Source: Mycobacterium asiaticum
Lineage (GTDB): Bacteria; Actinomycetota; Actinomycetes; Mycobacteriales; Mycobacteriaceae
Assembly (NCBI RefSeq): GCF_001673315.1
Contig: NZ_LZLQ01000148.1
Span: 92,640-156,639 of the forward strand
Direction: 5' to 3'
Length of the DNA: 64,000 nt
Shown: piece by piece, positions 59,085 to 64,000 of the stretch
Numbering within the stretch: position 1 is the stretch's first letter
Layout of the letters: each line of letters opens with the position of its first letter
Made by a program: the position numbers and the translations under genes
Notes under the pieces: model-generated
The model's database searches: none
Seen by the model: only the letters and a program-made list of their open reading frames with translations
What the model was told of the DNA's origin: nothing

Positions 59085-60011
59085 ATGACCGTCGGCGCCA
59101 CGGCAATCGCGATCTTTCATGCACCGTCCGATGCTGAGCGATTCGGCGGGTGGGTGGCCCGATATGCCGCAGCCGCCAACCGGGCGGCCGGTTACGTCAG
59201 TGCCCGGCAGTCGGTGCACAGCGGCGGCCAGCTCGACTGGGGCGTGGAGGTGCGTTTCACCGATCCCGAGTCGCTCGACGCGTGGCTCGACAGCGCCGAA
59301 CGTCGAACCGTCCTCGACGCTGCGGCCGAAGAAGGATTCTGGCGTTCTGCTCCGGATCTCGTCCTGGTCGAGGGTGAGTTGCCGCCGAGCGGCGCGGGCG
59401 TCTTCCTGCACGACGTCACTCCCGGCAAGGAGACGGAATTCATTGCCGCACAGCGGGATTTGACATCGGTCAGCTCGACGTTCCCGGGATACGAAGGAAC
59501 CGTGTTGTTTCCGGCGGACGGCTTCGCGCAATGGATGTCGGTGCTCCGCTTTCGCACCGCTGGGCATCTCGCCGGATGGATACAGTCTCGCGAGCGCCTC
59601 CAGGCTCTGCCCCGCCTGCGCGAAGAATTGACTCGTGACTTCGCCGAGCTGCCGCGCAGCGCGCCGTTCGGCTCGACGGTTCGGGTTGCCGACGGTCAGA
59701 CGAGGATCACACCTGCCTGGAAGTCGGCGATGCTGGTGGTGCTCTGCCTCTACCCCACTGTGGTGTTGCTGAACAAATCGTTGGCGCCGGCGCTGGGCCG
59801 CCTCGGAATAGACCAGGCCGCAGCGATTTTCGTCGGCAATGTCGTCAGCGTCGCGTTGTTGCAGTGGGTGCTTGTGCCGGCCGCCTCGCGTCCGTTCCGA
59901 CGCTGGCTGGACCCGATCGACGGTGCATCGGCGCGGATCAGCGCGGCCGGGTCGGCGGTGATCGTCGTCGGTTATGCGGTGCTGCTGGCGATCTTCATCG
60001 TTGTCGGATAG
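59085..60011 (+). CDS. Antibiotic biosynthesis monooxygenase-like protein with membrane tail
   Basis: 308 residues. Two ferredoxin-like ABM repeats occur (about 5-105, with SHx- and GGQLDWGVEVRFTD; and 105-205, with EFIAAQRDL, FPGYEGTVLF, WMSVLRFRT). Three transmembrane helices follow (about 212-230, 246-266 and 286-307). The W-to-membrane architecture places the ABM part on the cytosolic face. ABM domains are cofactor-free oxygenases or haem-degrading enzymes; here the catalytic residues are not certain. It ends directly against the convergent SDR stop. Confidence 0.82.
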   Translation: MTVGATAIAIFHAPSDAERFGGWVARYAAAANRAAGYVSARQSVHSGGQLDWGVEVRFTDPESLDAWLDSAERRTVLDAAAEEGFWRSAPDLVLVEGELPPSGAGVFLHDVTPGKETEFIAAQRDLTSVSSTFPGYEGTVLFPADGFAQWMSVLRFRTAGHLAGWIQSRERLQALPRLREELTRDFAELPRSAPFGSTVRVADGQTRITPAWKSAMLVVLCLYPTVVLLNKSLAPALGRLGIDQAAAIFVGNVVSVALLQWVLVPAASRPFRRWLDPIDGASARISAAGSAVIVVGYAVLLAIFIVVG

Positions 60012-60887
60012 CTAACCGCCGATCATCGAATGCAATTCGGCAACGGTATACGGGCCGCTGTCCCGGTGATCGCGGTACCCCAGCAACCGGGGAGTCGGCC
60101 GGTCGAATCGACCGACGAAACCACCTGCGGCGACCAGGATCTGGCCGGTGACGTCGCGAGCCAGATCGCTGGCGAGGTAAGCGTAGACGGGTGCCACGTA
60201 GTCCGGCGGCGGCGCGTCGAGTGAGGCGCGCATGGTCGTCTCGTCCAGCAGTCCGCGGCGGTGGAGATCCTCAATCTGCTGTTCGTAGTCGGGGCCGGTC
60301 GAGATGCGTGTCCTGGCGCCCGGACACACCACATTGGCCCGCACCCCACGGCCTTTCAGCTCCGCGGCGATGGCCATCGTCAGCCCGTTGACGGCGCCCT
60401 TGCCCGCCGGGTATCCGGTACCGCCGTAATCACCAAGGAACGCCACCGAACTGGTGTTGATGATCGCACCATGGCCCTGGGCCGCCATCACGGGAGCCGC
60501 GACCCGGCAGGTGTGGAACACCGTACCGAGGTGCACGCCGATCAGCGTGTTGAATTCGGCCGGCGAGATCCGCAGTATTGACGAATTGGCCGGCTCGGCG
60601 ATTCCGGCGCAGTTGATCAACACATCCAGCCGGCCAAAGGTTTTGGTGCATTTCTCAATCACGGCCTGGGCAACATTTTCGTCGTCCGCCGCACCGGGCA
60701 GGCCGGTGGCTCGTGCGCCCGAGGCGGTGAGGGCGTCGACGGTGTCTTGCACCGCCGCCGACTCGCGCCCGTTGATCACCACCGCCGCCCCGAGACTGCC
60801 GAGCAGTTCCGCGACGGCACGACCGATGCCGCGGCTGCCCCCGACTACCACCACGCTCCGACCGCTGAGAAGGTCGTGGTCGCTCAT
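60012..60887 (-). CDS. Short-chain dehydrogenase/reductase
   Basis: 291-residue classical SDR. The cofactor loop VGGSRGIGRAV, NCAG (NAG variant), Ser in INTSSVAFLG, and Tyr-x3-Lys (GYPAGKGAV) are all in place. An Arg in the loop after strand 2 (INGRES) hints at NADP. The ATG at 60887 overlaps the mmpL stop (ATGA), so it is translated after the transporter, suggesting it acts on the lipid the MmpL handles. The 435-residue alternative from 61319 only runs through the mmpL gene. Confidence 0.9.
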   Translation of the reverse strand: MSDHDLLSGRSVVVVGGSRGIGRAVAELLGSLGAAVVINGRESAAVQDTVDALTASGARATGLPGAADDENVAQAVIEKCTKTFGRLDVLINCAGIAEPANSSILRISPAEFNTLIGVHLGTVFHTCRVAAPVMAAQGHGAIINTSSVAFLGDYGGTGYPAGKGAVNGLTMAIAAELKGRGVRANVVCPGARTRISTGPDYEQQIEDLHRRGLLDETTMRASLDAPPPDYVAPVYAYLASDLARDVTGQILVAAGGFVGRFDRPTPRLLGYRDHRDSGPYTVAELHSMIGG

Positions 60888-63718
60888 GCGTCGGCGGTCA
60901 CCGGTTCGAGTTGCTGGGCGTCGCTGGCCGTACCCCGTGGCCACCACAGCCAGCGATCCAGGACCACCATCATGGCCGGCAGCGCAAAGGTGCGCACCAC
61001 AAGGGCATTCAGCAACAGACCCAAACCCACCGTCACACCGATCTGCGCCACACTGAGGACGCTGGTGGTGGCGAGAGCGAGCATCGTGATGCCAACGACT
61101 ATTCCGCCGGCGGCCACCACTACACCGGTCGCGGCGAAGGCCCGGATGATGCTGGTGCGCAGCCCAGCGGAAAGCCCCTCCCTGATCCGCAGCGCGAAAA
61201 GCAGGTTCCCGCCGGAGGCCACGCCGATCATCGACACGAAGGCGATAGGCGGTACTACCCAGTGCAATTCGTGGTGCAGCAGCCGTTGCCAGATCAGCAC
61301 ACTGGCACCGAGTGCGCACAGGTAGGAAATAGCGATGGTGCCCAGGACCACGAACCCCGCGATAGGGCTTCGCAGCAGCAGCGCGGCGATGAACAAGATG
61401 ACGCCGAGAGTGATCACGACCATCAGGACCAGGTCATCCGCCACGATGTCCTGCAGATCCCGGGTGGCCGGCCCCACACCGGTGAGTTCCACGGCGGCCG
61501 GTCGCAACGTGCCATCCTTGGTTGCCGCGTCCATCGCCGCGCTGATGGCACGAGCCCGTACCGCGCCACCATCTCCCCACTCGTCGCCGTTGCCATAGAC
61601 AAACAGCCGGGTGGCATATCCGTTGGAGGAGACGAACTGGTCCAGCACGGGACGCATAGCCGGGTCGGTCAGAATCCGTCGGGACGCGTAGAGATCGCTG
61701 CCTGGACTGCCTTGGGAGGAGCCGCTGAGGTTTTGCAGATAACCCGCAAGTTCGGTCGTCGGCACCGGGCGCGGGTTGTAGAGGACGTCTTTGAGACCTC
61801 GTGCCAACGTCCGCACCTGGTCCATCTGACCGCTGACGCCGAGCAGAACCGATGGCAGCTCTGCCACGCTGACCCCTGCGGCAGCGTCGGCGGTTGCGTT
61901 CGACAATTGGTCGGCCGCGGTGTCCAGCTTGGCCGAAGAACTGACGACTGCGGCTCCCCAGTGCGACGCCTCCTCGGCCGCTGCACAGACCGGGGTCGCC
62001 CGGCAATTGGACACCCCGCGGACGAAGCCCCGCAGGGGGTCGAAAATCTCGCCCACATCCGCGGAACGCGCGCGGATCTTTTCACCCGCCTGCTGCGTCA
62101 GGTGTACGGCCAAACTGACCCCACCGATGGCGTAGGGACCCGATTGCGCGCCGGACTGGATCAGATCCAGCCCCTTGAGCAGGTCGTTGACCGCGGCATC
62201 GAGGTTGCCGAAGGTGTCCTGGCGCGCGGTGATCTGGTCGGTGAACTCGTCGAGCCGGTCGCCGCTGTTTCCACCGTTGCCGCTGAGCGCGGCCTGTTTG
62301 GAGATCATGCCGCTCGGGTGCGTCGCCGACTGCACCATGCGGACGCCGGAGATACCCATGATCGCGCTGGTGATCTGCTCGATTGCTTTGAGTCCCGCAA
62401 CATTCCGCAGGTCGTGATCGGTGACGATTGTGACAACGTCAGGGTGCAGCTGGTTGGGGCCGAAATGCTGATCCACGGCACGGTAGCCGCGGTTGGCCTC
62501 GGTTTCGGATGACGTGGCCGCTGTTTCGTCCCAGCCGATCGGAACACCGGGCAGCCCGATCATCAGGATGAGCACGAGAATCCCGCTGGCGACCAGGATC
62601 GGCGCCGGCCAGCGCGCCACGTTGGTGCCGATGCGTCGCCAGCGACGACGCTGGTGCTTACGCTCGGGTGGTTTGATCAGGTCAGCACGGCTGGCGAGCG
62701 CCATCAGGGCGGGGGTCAACGTGATCGCGGCCAGACCGACTGCCAGCACACCGACCGCGCACAGCACGCCGGTGGTGGCGAACATGCTGATCCGGGCGAG
62801 GCTCAGCCACCCCACCGCGCCCAGGGGCGCTACCACGATCAGCGTCGAACCCACGATCGTCGGCGCCACCCCGCGGTATGCGTCGGCCAACGCCGGCGCC
62901 GGATCGATACCCTGCCGTCGTCGTTCGTGGTAACGCCCGATCAGGAACATCGCGAAGCTGGTGCCTGCACCGACACTCACCGCGACACTGACGGCGAGGG
63001 AGAACAGTGACACACCGATCATCCCCCGGGAGCCGAGGTCGGAAATGATCGGTTTGGCTAATGCCAGCCCTATCGTCACCGAAACCAACGGCACCAGCGC
63101 CGTGATCATCGACCGATAGACGACCAAAAGCAGGAGCAGCAGCACCCCGAATGTGGTGGCGGTGATGACTTGCATCTGCTTGTCGATCGCGGCGAATTCG
63201 TCCATGATCGTCGCGCCTGGCCCGGTGATGTAGACGCGCATCCCGTCCGGAGGCGGGAATTTCGCCACAATGCCGCGCGCCGCGGAGATCGAATCGACGG
63301 CCTCCGAAGTCCCGACCATGCCGTCCAGACGCATAGCAGCTGTGACGACATGGTGATCGTCGCTCACCGCCGCGTCCGCCAGGGCCGGCATCCGCCACCA
63401 GTTGACGACCTCGTAGACATGCTGGGAGTCGGCACGCAGGGCCGCGATCAATTGGTCGTAGTAATTCCGATCCTGTTCGGTGAGCTGGCCGTCCCGCTCC
63501 AGGACCAGGTATCCGACGTTGTCGGTAGGAGATTGGGAAAATGCTGCTGCCGATCGCTGCACCGCAAGCGAAGTCGGGGTACCCGGCGCCAGAAACGGCT
63601 GGTCCTTATTGCTGACCACCTGCTCCAACGGCGGGGTAAGGGCGTTGCCGGCGACGACCAGCACAGCCCAGACGCCGACAATCAAAAGGGCGAAACGATA
63701 GATGAATCTCGCAATCAT
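60884..63718 (-). CDS. MmpL-family RND transporter lacking the Asp-Tyr proton relay
   Basis: 944-residue RND membrane protein with MmpL layout: TM1 (about 10-29), a first periplasmic domain (about 30-185), five TM helices (about 185-345), a second hydrophobic TM7 (about 388-410), a large periplasmic domain to about 750, then the last helices. MmpLs use two Asp-Tyr pairs, in TM4 and TM10, to move protons. Here GTDY is replaced by GTSF (Ser254-Phe255), and the TM10 pair by Gly836-Gly837 (ASGGNLL). No mmpS gene is seen. It is coupled to the SDR downstream and a small gene upstream. Confidence 0.88.
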   Translation of the reverse strand: MIARFIYRFALLIVGVWAVLVVAGNALTPPLEQVVSNKDQPFLAPGTPTSLAVQRSAAAFSQSPTDNVGYLVLERDGQLTEQDRNYYDQLIAALRADSQHVYEVVNWWRMPALADAAVSDDHHVVTAAMRLDGMVGTSEAVDSISAARGIVAKFPPPDGMRVYITGPGATIMDEFAAIDKQMQVITATTFGVLLLLLLVVYRSMITALVPLVSVTIGLALAKPIISDLGSRGMIGVSLFSLAVSVAVSVGAGTSFAMFLIGRYHERRRQGIDPAPALADAYRGVAPTIVGSTLIVVAPLGAVGWLSLARISMFATTGVLCAVGVLAVGLAAITLTPALMALASRADLIKPPERKHQRRRWRRIGTNVARWPAPILVASGILVLILMIGLPGVPIGWDETAATSSETEANRGYRAVDQHFGPNQLHPDVVTIVTDHDLRNVAGLKAIEQITSAIMGISGVRMVQSATHPSGMISKQAALSGNGGNSGDRLDEFTDQITARQDTFGNLDAAVNDLLKGLDLIQSGAQSGPYAIGGVSLAVHLTQQAGEKIRARSADVGEIFDPLRGFVRGVSNCRATPVCAAAEEASHWGAAVVSSSAKLDTAADQLSNATADAAAGVSVAELPSVLLGVSGQMDQVRTLARGLKDVLYNPRPVPTTELAGYLQNLSGSSQGSPGSDLYASRRILTDPAMRPVLDQFVSSNGYATRLFVYGNGDEWGDGGAVRARAISAAMDAATKDGTLRPAAVELTGVGPATRDLQDIVADDLVLMVVITLGVILFIAALLLRSPIAGFVVLGTIAISYLCALGASVLIWQRLLHHELHWVVPPIAFVSMIGVASGGNLLFALRIREGLSAGLRTSIIRAFAATGVVVAAGGIVVGITMLALATTSVLSVAQIGVTVGLGLLLNALVVRTFALPAMMVVLDRWLWWPRGTASDAQQLEPVTADA

Positions 63719-63897
63719 GAGTGGCAGCTGCGCCGCGGGTCAGCCATCACGCGGTAGCCCGTCGCATCCAAGTGGCGTATCACCTTCTCAATCGGCACCA
63801 TCAGTCCCCCGAACAAGTCGGCTAATTCAACCACTCCGGCCCCCAGACCGACAGTGGTTTTGCGACGGCCATGCACCCGCATTGACGTGAACGCCAA
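63715..63897 (-). CDS. Small gene upstream of mmpL, possibly continuing beyond the window
   Basis: A minus-strand frame whose stop overlaps the mmpL start as ATGA, the coupling seen throughout this locus. From the TTG at 63897 it encodes 60 residues ending VIRHLDATGYRVMADPR; an ATG at 63882 is also possible. The frame stays open to the right edge, so the true start may lie outside. No family recognised. Confidence 0.45.
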   Translation of the reverse strand: MAFTSMRVHGRRKTTVGLGAGVVELADLFGGLMVPIEKVIRHLDATGYRVMADPRRSCHS

Positions 63898-64000
63898 AAG
63901 CCGGTCGTTGCATTCCTGCCCCCGATCCTGCCCGAGGACTACGCGAGCGCGGTGGCCGCGGCGGGCCGTGACACTCCGTTGGACGCCGAGAAGGTGGCGG

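Noticed and set aside
63883..64000. Plus-strand frame at the right edge reading VVAFLPPILPEDYAS
   Set aside because: It looks protein-like but has no ATG, GTG or TTG start after the in-frame stop at 63883; it cannot be supported without sequence beyond the edge.

Overview
This window is high-GC, densely coded DNA from a slow-growing, non-tuberculous Mycobacterium. The identification rests on a nearly complete ESX-5 type VII secretion locus (ESX-5 is restricted to slow growers), PE and PPE genes, an MmpL protein, F420-dependent and mycofactocin-type oxidoreductases, and a gene order that follows M. tuberculosis H37Rv Rv1769-Rv1798 in inverted orientation. H37Rv comparisons were made from memory, without a search. 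The species cannot be fixed.

Region 1 (1-17.9 kb, all minus strand) is ESX-5, read right to left: eccB5, eccC5, PPE, PE, PPE, PE, esxM, esxN, espG5, eccD5, mycP5, eccE5 and eccA5 (cut by the left edge). EccB/C/D/E form the membrane channel, EccA and EspG5 handle substrates in the cytosol, MycP5 is the cell-wall protease, and PE/PPE and EsxM/N are substrates. The cyp143 and ferredoxin genes found after eccC5 in M. tuberculosis are absent. A 539-bp intergenic stretch with a very strong hairpin and a near-perfect operator-like palindrome sits in their place. A second strong hairpin follows esxN, so the locus appears punctuated into at least three expression segments.

Region 2 (18-33 kb) is conserved flank: malQ, then four genes not at this place in M. 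tuberculosis (SnoaL-like, small membrane protein, SRPBCC, cytochrome b/molybdopterin oxidoreductase), then counterparts of Rv1780, Rv1779c, Rv1778c, Rv1775, Rv1774, Rv1773c, Rv1772, Rv1771 and Rv1769. Counterparts of cyp144/Rv1776c and of Rv1770 seem to be missing.

Region 3 (33-44 kb) is a catabolic island. A divergent family III CoA-transferase faces a tightly overlapping operon: mycofactocin-type SDR, TPP-dependent E1 alpha and beta, a free-standing 78-residue lipoyl domain, an atypical crotonase, an acyl-CoA synthetase, a Rieske oxygenase and a KstD-like flavoprotein. A second atypical crotonase converges on the end. It looks like a CoA-dependent route for a cyclic or branched alcohol-type substrate, steroid- or terpenoid-like, with a 2-oxoacid or ketol cleavage step that lacks its own E2. 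This is the best candidate here for an undescribed system.

Region 4 (44-64 kb) is mixed accessory content: DEAD-box helicase, methyltransferase, TetR regulator, an uncharacterised protein, a cyclase-ATPase-LuxR regulator divergent from a P450 across a perfect 16-bp palindrome, a membrane protein, an LLM F420 oxidoreductase divergent from a P450-ferredoxin pair, a duplicated YbjQ-like protein, a WS/DGAT acyltransferase, an ABM-membrane fusion, and an SDR-MmpL unit. The MmpL lacks both Asp-Tyr proton-relay pairs. No rRNA, tRNA, insertion sequence, prophage or CRISPR array was seen.
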